Assembly: GCA_948470475.1 (NCBI GenBank)
Contig: OX419344.1
Location: 23,173,225 to 23,237,224 of the forward strand
DNA from: Galaxea fascicularis
Lineage: Eukaryota; Cnidaria; Anthozoa; Scleractinia; Euphylliidae
Reading direction: 5' to 3'
Length of the DNA stretch: 64,000 nt
Made by a program: the position numbers and the translations under genes. Positions 49,125 through 61,005 of this stretch are shown here, in pieces (positions within the stretch are counted from its first letter, which is position 1; every line of letters begins with the position of its first letter). The notes below the pieces were generated by a model. The model saw nothing but the letters and a program-made list of their open reading frames with translations. It was not told the DNA's origin and did not search any database.

Positions 49125-49335
49125 TTAACCCTTCACATTCCAATAATGATCACCACCTAGCTTCTCCTTACCATATCCCTGATGTATCTAACATACAGGG
49201 CATGCGAATACAGGAAATGATCACCAGGGATCAGTCGAGTTGGCATTTACACAAATTCTCCCTTGATGTAACATATGCAATATGTGAGAACTGTTAGGAG
49301 AATACAAATGTTGATACTGGCGATTAAAGGGTTAA
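49125..49335. mobile_element. TTAACCC...GGGTTAA MITE inserted in unit 1 only
   Basis: It begins TTAACCCTTCACATTCCAAT and ends GATTAAAGGGTTAA, the family also seen at 18835. In unit 2 the same place (about 57063-57070) reads ACCTTAGCTTCTCAAGAC without insert, giving an empty site. The target is TTA or TTAA. Confidence 0.85.
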
Positions 49336-50600
49336 CTTCTCAAGACTATCCACAGTACGCTTCAGAACAACATCAGACCTTCTTGGAATCAACACACAGG
49401 ACATAAGGACATTCAATTCAAAGATCTTTTGAACTACTTGTCCAGGGGCAAAAATTCTGCCTGTAAATGGTTTTCCTTCCTGAAACCAACCTGTATACTT
49501 TCCAATATTCGCATTAATATTGACCAACGATTTTCACAACCTTCCAAAGAAGCCCAACTTCTCAAGATTTTTCACAAACTGCAGGATTGGAACCCATCAA
49601 AAGAACCATAATCAGAATCAGCACAAAGGACGCAGAGGTTGCTGGTCAAGTCAATGGGCTGATGATGTATATGTCAACGACAAAATCATCTCTATTTATA
49701 CATGATATCACCTCTACCAGCCTCCAAAGAAGCTCATAACTTTTCAAGACATCCACGGTGTGCTACAATATTACTGGGAAAATCTCATGGTCCCTTTCTC
49801 AAAAGCAAAACACCCATGCTCCTCATGGATTCAGCAGACTGATAATGAAAGTACTTCTTAGTGACAACAAAACTCTGTTCCACACATATCCCTCTCCTGT
49901 TACTAGCTGCTGCTTTTTATTGTTTTCTTTAGCACCAACCTTCAAGGGAAAAAACAGCATTTCAATCAAGATGCATGATACCACAACAAAACACCTCAAA
50001 CATGTGAATATGTAGGACATAGAGGTTGCTTTTGGACTCAATGGAATACTGGTACATTTGCCTAAACACAAAAATCAGCTCTTTGCATGAGCTCACTCTA
50101 GGGAATGCACCCCCGCCCCCCTTCCCAGCCACCCTCTTTCTTTCTAAGGGAGACCATAACTTCTCAACATTATCCATGGTGTGCTACATAATTTGTAAAC
50201 TATCAACTGCTAACTAGCCAGGACAGAGGCTGTTTTTGGATTCAGTCCACTATTGTGAATGCAATTTATTTGTCTGAGAACAACATCTTCTCTGTATACA
50301 ATCTTTCCCTCACTAAACCAGGCTACCACTTTTGTGAATATGTTATTTAATAGTTCCCTTGTGATGTTACCAATCTCATGGAAGACCATAACTTCTCAAG
50401 ATTATCCACAGTATAGAGGATGGAAAGATATCAGAAGTTTTTTCCACAATCAACATACCGGATGTATGGCTGCTGTTCCCTACAGCTGACTGGTTAAATA
50501 TTCATCTAAAGACAAAAATCTAGAACTTGACACATTATCCTGAAACCCGCCTTTTTCTCTCTAACATTGTAATCTTCAAGCAAAGGGAGACCATTACAAA
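49336..50600. repeat. Nested degenerate repeat of about 200 bp (also 57070-58340)
   Basis: The word GAGACCATAACTTCTCAAGA, or close forms of it, with TTATCCACAGTGTGCTAC recurs at about 49330, 49555, 49735, 50155 and 50390, followed each time by ACATAAAGG..GTTG, GACAAAATCTTCTC and CTGAAACCAGCCTG words. Spacing is 180-235 bp. Frames are closed in all copies. Confidence 0.6.
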
Positions 50601-50967
50601 ATCTAAAAAGACCAAGAGGACAACAACACTGTGGTTCCTATCAATGCACTTTGTTTCTTTGTCATTCTAAGAGTACACTCTGGAGCGATGCTCTTTGATG
50701 CAAGTTTATACAATGTATGGTACTAGGCAACTTTCTCAGCACTCAGTCTTCTCATCTGGACATCATTCAGTGAGCACTTTCAACCACTGTTAATAATACA
50801 GGGATCGTCCCGGAGATTTCTAATTCAGCTGTTGAAGATTTTGATGCTGGAAGGAGGGTACCACCTATAAGTGCTGTAAGATGGTTATGGTAGCTTCAAT
50901 CACTAACGTCACACACTCTTACACTGTTGTCATCATGAAATCGTCCAAGTCTATGTCTTTCCTTTAC

Positions 50968-50991
50968 CCTCTCTCTCTCTCTCTCTCTCTT
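50968..50991. repeat. CT microsatellite
   Basis: A (CT)n tract of about 23 bp in unit 1; unit 2 has a shorter interrupted tract at 58723-58741. Confidence 0.9.
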
Positions 50992-52259
50992 ACACTTGTA
51001 GTATAAAGGAACCTATCCACATAACACCTCACCTTAATAACATAAACAAGAACAGTAGAACTGGAATCCCCATGGAGTGGAAGTGTCAATGATCAAGAAT
51101 CAATCCAGGCGAACAACAGAACAGCAGATGATAGAAGAAACAACTTCTTTCTGGAATAATGAGTATAAAATCTTCCGATTATACAGCCAACCATCATGCC
51201 ATAAACTGCAGGAGCAACTTTATTGCCTGATCTACGTCTTCCGTGGATACATCCTGAGACAATCACACTCAAAACTTATCCACAGCTTAGTACTTGTCAC
51301 AGCCGATCAGAGCCCACTTTAGCATGGATATCTCCATAACAAGAAGACTGACTCAACACTTGGTATTTCCTCCACAACTGCTGGCATGCTCTAAAAGAAG
51401 TCTCAGTGATAACATATAGCTTACAACAATGGATAACCTTGTGAAGTTGGAATTAAGGAAAAGCATACACCAGATCTAGAATTTATGGGTGTCTTCTCCA
51501 GTAATTCCTGTGGCAACAGCTTCCCTATCCAAAATCACCCCCTCTACGTCGATCTTCCCCCGGCATTCCATTACCAAATGGTGTTCTCTTTCCTGGATTG
51601 CATACATTACTTGGATGTCAAGAAATCAATAATCAGGGTGGAGGCTTCACCCACATCCCTTAAACACCCAGTTCCTTGGTCAGCATTACTGCCTTCAATG
51701 ATAGTAGCCAATGTTATGGGGTGAACCACAACCACAACACATTACCCCCAATCTGGAGGGCCAGATTATTCCAAACTGCTGCTGTCAACTGAATGAAGTC
51801 ATTACTGTTAATACAAGTTACACAGACTTCCTTACCTGGAACTGCTTCACCCATCATCATTTTATGGTGCTCCCTGCATCTGCAGATCCTTTTCCTTGTG
51901 TTTGCGTATTTCCCAGAACATATGGTCTGTATCTCTTTACTATTTTTAAAAGTTTGTTGAATCTCCCCAGTTTGGTAAAATCTCCATAAATGCCACAATG
52001 CAATGTGGATAGATTCCCTGAAAGTCAGGAGATTAATAATAGGGGAGCAGATTTCCAGCCAACTTCACCTTATCCCCCTCATACTTTCAGTTGGCTGATC
52101 AGCAATACTCCCTTTGTTGCTGATAACAAAATAATCCCCTCACATCCATTTCAGTAGCAACGTGTTTGCTATGGGGTGGTGTTGCTACTGCAACAGCCCA
52201 CCCACTACCTGGAATACCAGGTCCAACCAAATTACTGTCATTAACTGACAGTCAAGAAG

Positions 52260-52830
52260 TTGATTCAATTCCAATAAATTATGTCACTTCAAATTGTTGA
52301 ATTTATTACCATCACCACAAATTGCAGACTGAGATAAAATCGCAGATCTGAGATATATAAAGACTGAATTGCTTTTTACTAATAAGAATTGTTTACTGAC
52401 ACTCAAAACAATATTACTCTGGCCATCTGTCAATGTCATTCAAATTACTGTGACCTACAACTTGCAGTCAAGATACAGTTTGAATTGGTTTCTTTCATTC
52501 AAACACAATGATCATAAACTGCCTCAAGATGTTGATTTACTTGTTTGTTGCTGCAAATTATGATGATGATCTGGCAGTCAAAATGTTACTTTTTGTAGAA
52601 CTGTTTACTGCTGTTTAAATTTATTTCATAACATCAGCGGTCTCCCAAGAAAAAAAAATATTTTGTACTTTCATTACAAATTACTCAGAAGATCTGCCAG
52701 TCAATAAAAAATGAATTGTTTACTGTCATTACAAACTACTCACAAAATCTGGCAGTCAATGTGTGAGTTGATTGTTTACATACTGTTGGTCCAAATTACT
52801 GCAATAACATGGCAGTCAACTGAAATGTTC
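52260..52830. repeat. Nested degenerate repeat of 50-65 bp (also 60010-60560)
   Basis: Cores such as TTGTTTACTGTCATTACAAA with TTACTCAGAAGATCTGGCAG and TCAATA recur six or more times with drift. Related words appear in the 46180 block and at 63700-63960, so much of the unit may derive from one short ancestor. Confidence 0.6.
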
Positions 52831-53122
52831 CTACCTTCAGCTACCAATCAGTCCCAGACCCACAGATTGCAGAGCAGTTAAGGATGCCACTCTGGAAAAG
52901 GAACAGAGGTGAGAAATATTCAATTAATTTGTTGACCTATTTTAAAGTACCTAAATTCTCCTTACAACATCACTAAACTTGATAAAATGTATATCTCCTG
53001 AAAATAAAGGAATCCATCAAGGAAGTACATCAGACAGAATCAGCATATTTTCATGTATTCTATATATTCTAATGCTCTCAGTGTACAAGGATATTTCTGA
53101 GAAATGACTAGATTTTTTTACT

Positions 53123-56100
53123 TTCAGTCTTCCTGCATTTCCTGGTAACAGCTCTTTATAAGCCACACCTGAAACAACTGCAAGTTCCAAACCCTCAGCC
53201 ACAGCATATCCAGCTACGTCATAGCATCTGTGCCATCTACTGAGTCAGCATCACCTAAACAAGCCAAGGAGGCTGGTTAGTCAAATTGGGGTGGGATTGG
53301 GGGGCATATATAAGAGATCTGGTTGAACCTTACAAAGCACACAATACACAGATGATTGGCTATTCGGCTAAATTTAATTGTAGTTAATTTAGTTAATTGG
53401 GTCCCAAGGGTTGGGATGGCTCCTCCCCTTTTAGGTCCTTATTTAACTGGGTTCCTTTGCAGGTTATTCGGCCATCAACAGGAATTCCAATCACTATTCG
53501 GCTTTTTTTGTTCAGATTTTGCGGTCTTTCTACAAGTCTTCAAGTTCAGCAAGTTCAAGATAATAATCTTCAACATTGAGCTACACCTGGAATCATCCAT
53601 CAACTCTTTTCATCATCAACATCATTCTCCTGCTTATAGTTGCGCATAGGTTTTCAAACTACAACACTTTACTTGCCAGTATGTTAGCACTGGATTAAGT
53701 AAAGTTACACTCCGTAATGTTCAACCAGATATTAAATTAAGTCTAGATGATGTAACTGGAGCTTGAGGCCATTAAATTTTGGATGAAGACCAGTTTTGAC
53801 TTCTTGCAGGTTTAATGGTCTTTCTGGCTACAGGCAGATAGATAATTAATTCACAGTAAGGAGTCGCCAGGCACATAAAATTGGGAATAAAGGGACAAAC
53901 ATATGCACACACCCTAGTCCAGAACTATATAGAAACATTAGTTAACATAATACTCAGCTGTTTCAACCACCAAAGATAACAAATATTGCAGACATAAAGT
54001 ATCTTTAATTGATTATCTGACAAGCTGCCAAATCAAAGTTTGTCGGAACCCATTAAAAGCACTTGTCACATAAAACACTTATACACTTGTCTGCTCATTG
54101 AAATTTGTCAGAAATCAACTGTGAAAGATCAAGCATTTGTCTACTTGTCTGTATTGACTCAAAATTATCATTGTCTTATGGCAACTGTCTGACACAGGAT
54201 TTATCCACTTGTTTATTGTGACTCAAATTACCTAGAAATTATCACAAAGCAGCAGTAAGATCAAACATAAGTCAAAATTACTGTTGTCAACAAAATTATC
54301 TAAAACCAGCAGCTGTTGCATACACCACATTAGTGTTCCAAACTACAAGTTGCTATTCAGAACGTTTTGGTTGAAACAGCTAAACTTATGTAACAATAAT
54401 ATAGCTGGACTCAGAAGAAGAAGAAGACAGCTTTCTGGCCTGAGGTATGTGGATTTTTATTGTTTTCCGATGACTCTACGTTCGGCACATTCGGCTTTCG
54501 ACATCTGTTGGCTTTACCTTCAGTCCAAATTTGACAATGCATTTAGATGCTTGGTATTGACAAAGAATCAATAGCAAGCTGTGAACAGTCCCTGATTGTG
54601 TCTGGGGAACTCTGAATGTTTTTTTGGACAAAGAAACATTCTTGGTTTCACTGGACACTTAACTTTAGCATAGGTGCGCACCCTTCGGCAGACCTACCAA
54701 CATCCTGAGGATTGATCAAGACTACAAGCTCTGTAAGACTGAAATAAAAATAATAAAACTCTGAAAACCACCCTGCTGTCAGTGTCTTTTGTCTTAAAAC
54801 ATTTAGTTAAGTAAATACTTCAATACTAACAACTCATTCTATTTCAGGGACTAACATAAATCATTCTATTTCAGCAACTAACCACTCATTCTATTTCAGC
54901 GACTAACAATTCTTGTTTTTCAGACAACAAAATGTGCGCGCATGTCACTAATGTTGTAAACAATGTTACATGACTGAAATAAAATTCTGAAAAACAAAGG
55001 TGTCACTGTATTAATTGAGAAACATACTAACATTTCCATTTCAGAATCACATCTGGATATAGCACATTTTAAGAGCAGCATGCTGAGCAAAACTGTAACT
55101 GGAAGTTGAATTTCTTCTAATAAAAGAAACCAAAAACAGTTGTCAGTGTCTTGTTTAAACAATACTAACCAACACATCTCAATTTCAGCAATTAGTACTT
55201 ATCTTTTACAACATCTTCAGCTTCAACAACAAGAGGATCATAATCATCAAGTAGATGTCTTTGATAAAACTTTTCTTTTCTTCAATACAAGGTAAGCAAT
55301 AAGTATCACACAATTTTACCATTTCATGTTACATATTAACTGGTTTTTCATTGTATTTTCCAGCTCAACTCCTGTCTGGTGTTACACTGTTTGTCAGTGC
55401 CGGTAGAGAAATGTGAATCAATCACTCCAAATTACTTGGATACACTGCCAGTTCAGACACATATATACTCATACTTTGTACTGTGTCGTTATTTACTCTG
55501 ACACACTGTGACATGCTGGCCATGCAACCTCCAGCACTCTCTTCCATACAACTGGCCACTAAACATACTGTTCTCAAATATTCTAAACCTTACGTATGTG
55601 GATTCAAGTTGCATTTGTCACTTTGCAATTCTCTTGAGCAACCAAAATGGTCAGTTTTTCCAGGTCATCTTAGACCAGACTCTACTATCCCTCCTTTGAG
55701 CCACCCATTCCAGTGCAATTCTGAGCAATTAAGGAATCTCTAGAGCTCTTTGTGCTGTAAAAGAGAGTGCTGGCTCTGTATTACATCATATTAGCAAATC
55801 CTTATTGTCGACCTGTTGGGCCAAAATCCTTTGATGCAGCAGAAGACATCAAGTGTCTTAGAAATCTAATTGCTGCGTACCTTTCACTGCTACAGTCTCT
55901 TCCACACAGATCAAAGGACACACCCTCTGCTCTTTGATACTGATATACTGGCATATGTTGATTCAACTTGGTGGATTTTGTGAATGTATTGAGTGACCTA
56001 GACACTCAGTTTTGCCTAGTCGTCTTAGATCTTCTTTTTCCATATTAACCTCTTTCAGGGGATTCATCTTGCTCACTTTCTTGTCAGTCAATCTGTTTCC

Positions 56101-59100
56101 AGTCATGACATGAGTCCATATTTGACAGGCTCCAGCCGCATGCCTCCTTTCTTAGCAAAATAACAGAGAGCACCTCTAGATCACAGAATATTTAACTGGT
56201 CCTTGTTGCTGTATTCTGCTACACCAGAATATATGCTTTTAAGCATGAAAGAAGCCCATTCTCTTGGAAATTTACCAGTCATGTTTTAGCACTCAATTCC
56301 ACATTGAAGACAGGTCTTGTTCTCTTACATTTTCTGATACTGATGCATAGCTTTGATCAACATATGGGGGATTTCCAGACTGAAATTAGTATGTGGTTTA
56401 ACTTACCCTTTTTCACCAAGATAACAGAATTCATTCATCATTTTGGAGGGCTGGAGTCTGCAGTGAGCTTTAATATGGTTGCTTGTGGTATTGTGGCGTC
56501 CTGGGTAAGACGGTAAACTACATCCAGTGGCAAGACTCCAGCTTGAGAGTTCTGAGGAGTGTGAAGTCACCCCTCAATTGCCATTACTCCCAGGTCTGCT
56601 CTGTGCACTCCATCTTGGGGGATCTTATCCAAGTGGATACTGCAAATCTCAGTCAGACTAGTGACCAGGGTGAAAATTTATTTTTTCTGCCTTGAAAGGA
56701 CTGTCTAGTAGTAGAAGGTATTCAACTGTATCATGATCAGCATATTCCTCTTGAACAATTGCCAGACAGCTGATAACATGAATTACACAACATGTGTCCA
56801 ACTTCTCTTGAATGTCAATGTATTGGCTGGATATCAGGCCAAGCTAAGTGGTCTGCAAAATCTGAATCTTTAAGCATTGTGAAAAAGTATCCACTCTCTT
56901 CCTGTCACCTCTCCCTTTCTCAGTCCATGAAAAGAACCAGGAGGAAGAATAATGTGCATCTCTCTTTGAATCCTGAAGCTCTCTGTAAAATGTTGTCCAT
57001 GGACTACTTTGTTGATGGCACCAAGAATCTTCTCAAAACATGCATCTTCAAATGGAGACCATACCTTAGCTTCTCAAGACTAGCCATGGTATACTTCAAA
57101 GCAAACTCACAGGCTTTCCTGCAATCAACAAACGGGACATAAGGACATTCCATTCCAAGGACTTCTGAACTACTTGTACAGAGGCAAAACATCTGCTCCA
57201 TAAATGATTTTCACTTCCTGAAACCAGCCTGTATACTTTCTCACTAACATTCACATTAGCATTGATTGATGATCTTTACAACCTTCCAAGGGAGCTTCCC
57301 TACTACTCAAGATTTCCACAAACTGCAGGATTGGAACCTATCAAAAGAAGCATCACAAGAATCAGCACAAAGGACACAGAGGTTGCTGGTCAAGTCAATG
57401 GGCTGATGACGTATTTGTTTGAAGACAAAATCTTCTCTACTTCTACATGCTATCACTTTTTAAAACCAGCCTCCAAGGAAACTCATAACTTTTCAAGACA
57501 TCCACATTGTGCTACAGTTTGCAAAAATGCATAGTCCCTTTCTCAAAAGCCTGAAACACCCATGTTCCTCATGGATTCAGCTGACTGCTAAAGAAAGTAC
57601 TTCTCAGTGACAACGAAACTCTGATCCACACATACCCCCTCCTGAAACTAGCCTGCTGCTTTCTCTTATTCTGTTAGCACCAACCTTCAAGGGAGAAAGC
57701 CGCTTCTCAATCAAGATGGTGCACAACAAATCACCCTCAAGAAATGAATATGAAGGACATACAGGTTTCTTCTGGACTGAATGGAATACTGGTACATTTG
57801 CCTACAGACAAAGATCAGCTCTTTGCATGAGCTCACTCAAGTGAATACAACCCCCCCCCCCCCCCACCCCCACCCCTCCTTCCCAGCCTTTTTCTTTCTA
57901 AGGGAGAGCATAACTTCTCAACATTATCCACGGCATCCTACATTCGTAAACTACCAACATCTAACTTGAAGCCAGAACAAAGGCTGTTTTTCGATTGAAA
58001 CAACTATTGTGGATGCTTTTGTCTAAGAACAAAAATCTCCTCTGTATACAATTCTTCCCTCACTAAACCAGCCTGCCTCATTTCTATGCTGTTAACTCCT
58101 TTGTGACATTACCAATCTCACAGAAGACAACATCTCAAGATAATTCACAGTGTGCAGGATTGGAAACTATCAGAAGTTATTTTTGCAATCAACATACAGG
58201 ACATAAAGGCTGCTGTTGCCTATACAACTGACTGCTTAAGTATTCATCTAATGACAGAATTCTAGAACACTATACGTTATCCTGAAACCCACCCTTTTTC
58301 TCTCTAACATTGTAATCTTCAAGCAAGGGGAAACCATAACAACATCTAAAAAGACCAAGAGAACAACAACACTTTGGTTCCCGTCACTGCAATTTGTTTC
58401 TCTTTCCTTGCATAGTATGGTCTTTGTTGGAATACACTCTGGAGAGATGCTCTTTAATGCAAGTTTATACAATGTATGGTGATAAGCAACTTTCTCACCA
58501 CTCAGTCTTCTCACCTGGACATCACTCAACGAGCACTTTCATATGTTGTTAATGATAGTTTGATCACCCTGAAGATTTCCAATTCAGCTGTTGAAGATGC
58601 TGGGACAGGGTACCATCTACAAGTGCTGTGGGATGGTTACAGAACCTTCAATGAATAAAGGCACACAGTTTTTCATGGTTCTCATCAAAATTCTAGGTCT
58701 ACAACTGTATGTCTTTCCTTAACTCTCTCTGTCTCTCTCTTACACGCGAGATATCAAGGAAGCTATCCAATTATGAGATCTCTCCCTAATGACATCAAAA
58801 AGAATTGTGGAATCTCCAAAGAGTGGATGTGTTAATGATCAAGAAATACTTCAGGAGAACAGTAGAGCAGCACATCATAGAAGAAACAACTTCTCTCTGG
58901 AATATTGAGGATCAAAACTCCCAATCACAGCCAACCATCATCATAAAAACAAGGAAATGTAACCAAACAACCTTATCACCTGATCTACATCTTCAGTGAA
59001 TGCAATCTGAGAGAAACAATACACTCAAAAATTATCCATCCTTTATCACAGCCCACTTTAGCATTGATATCTTCCATAACCAGAAGACTGACACACTCTG

Positions 59101-61005
59101 GTATTTCCTCCAAAACTGCTGGCATGCTCCAAAACAAGTCTCAGTGGTTACACAGCTTACAACAATGGATAACCTTGTGAAGTTGGCATTAAGGAATAGC
59201 ATACACCAGATCTAGAGTCTTTCATCCTTGAATTTATGGGTATCTTATCCATTAACACTTGATGGAAGCTTCCTTATCCACACTGAATGCCACATCCTCC
59301 TGTACATGGATCTTACCCCAGTATCCCAAGCAAATGCTATTGTGTTTCCTTGATTATTTACACACATTGTTTGGATGTCAGGAAATCAACAGTGCTAGTC
59401 AGGCTGGAGATTTCTGGTTGGCTATCACCAACATCCCTTAAACACCCAGTTCCTTGGTCAGCATTTAACTCCCTTCAATGATAGTGGCAAATATTATGGT
59501 ATTACCCCCAATCTGGAGGACCAGATCACTCCAAATTACTGCCATCAAATTACTGTCAATACAAGTTACACAGACTTCCTTACCTGGAACTGCTTCACCC
59601 TCTTAATCTCCTCCCTGCACATCATCATATAATGGTACTGCTTCCTTTCTCTGTAGATCCTTTTCCTTGAGTTTGCTGATCTCCCAGAACACATGGTCTG
59701 CAGCTCTGCATTATTTTGAATAGCTTGCTGAAACTCATCAATTTGTTAAAATGCTCATACAAGCCACAATACAATGTGGATAGATTCCCTGGATGTCAGG
59801 AGATTATAATATGCATGCAGATTTCCAGCCAACTTGACCTCTCATACTCTCAGTTGGCTGATCAGCAATACTCCCTTTGCTGATGGTAGAAAACGCTCTC
59901 ACATCCATTTCATTAGCAATGTGTTTGCTATGGGGTGGTGTTGCTACTGCAACAGCCCACCTACTACCTGGAATACCAGGTCCAATCAAATTACTGTCAT
60001 TAACTGACAGTCAAGATGTTCATTGAATTTCAACATGTAACTCCAAATTGTTACAAAAATTAGTAGTCAATATACTGAATGAATTTATCACGATCACCAC
60101 CGGTTTTTACAGACTGAGATAAAATGCAGTTGAGATATATAATGATTGAAATGTTTATCCTCAATCCAAATTGTTTACTGTCACTTAAAATATAGATGAG
60201 CCTGGCCATGTGTCAATGTGATTCAGGATTTCTGAGATCAACAGTTACTTGCCATCAAGATACAGATTGAATTGGTTTCTGTCATGAACTCTAAAACATT
60301 ATAATCATGAACTGCCTCTCAAGATGCTGATTTAATTCTTTACTGTCACTCCAAATTATGATGATGATCTGGCACTCAAATTTAATTTTTTATAGTCATT
60401 ACAAATTACTCAGAAGATCTGGCAGTCAGAATAAAAAAATAATGAATTGTTTATTGTCATTACAAATTACTCAGAAGATCTGGCAGTCAATACGTCAGTT
60501 GATTGTTCACATACTGTTAATTTAGTCAAAATTACTGCTGCAATAACATGGCAGTCGACTGAAAGGTTCCTACCCTCAGCTACCAATCAGTGCCACACCA
60601 AGGGATTGCAGAGCCATTAATGATGTCACTCTGGAGAAAGGTCAAAGGTTAGACATTTTTTTGTTTGTTGGCTTGTTTTAAAGCATTGGATTTCTCCTTA
60701 TAATATCACTAACCTTAATCAAAAGATACATCTAATGAGAATGAGGGATCCATCAACGAGGTACATTAAACAGAATCAGCATATTTTCATATATTCTAAT
60801 GTATATATTCTAGAAGTATAATATCTTTTAGTTAAAAGGTACTGTTAATGCCACTTCCTAAGTCAGGGTGTTGTTTAATTTCAAAAGATGAAAAACAACT
60901 GGAAGATTAGTGAACTAATGCCCAGTTAATACCAATTTTTCAAATTGTATCTCTCAGTGTACAATCTGAAGGATATTTCTGAGAATTGACTTGATTTTTT
61001 TACTT
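53123..61005 (+). repeat. Tandem array unit 2
   Basis: Full-length copy of the same unit, 7883 bp. Differences from unit 1 include loss or absence of the MITE at 49125, a shorter segment after the acceptor modules, and more iterations of the ACTAAC-TTTCAG microrepeat (54824-54923). Close to its right end, 60822-60955 has extra sequence not found before unit 2. Confidence 0.9.
53307..53316 (+). promoter_or_regulatory. TATA-type promoter element, unit 2
   Basis: Same element and flanks as at 45417; only one change (GAGATCT for GAGCTCT) just downstream. Confidence 0.5.

Larger units (their letters stand above)
45231..53122 (+). repeat. Tandem array unit 1 (about 7.89 kb)
   Basis: This is the first head-to-tail copy. 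Anchors recur at constant spacing: TATATAAGAG at 45417, 53307 and 61190 (7890 and 7883 bp apart); TGAGGTATGT at 46551, 54441 and 62352. Similarity to unit 2 runs the whole length, with small indels. No ORF over about 110 codons exists, and ORFs are not conserved in length between copies. Order within the unit: C-rich leader, TATA region, hairpin (45870-45926), nested repeats (46180-46345), donor-like site (46555), poly(A)/acceptor modules (46875-47282), a donor (47390) and acceptor (47460), a highly conserved block (47461-47760), then about 5 kb of degenerate repeats. Strand is given by splice and poly(A) motifs. Confidence 0.9.

Noticed and set aside
49336..50600. CRISPR-like regular repeats
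   Set aside because: The repeats are degenerate, 180-235 bp apart and in a eukaryotic genome; they are nested satellite-type repeats.
45231..61005. Array of LTR retrotransposons sharing LTRs
   Set aside because: The whole 7.9 kb is repeated and contains no gag or pol remnants, primer-binding site or polypurine tract that I can see.
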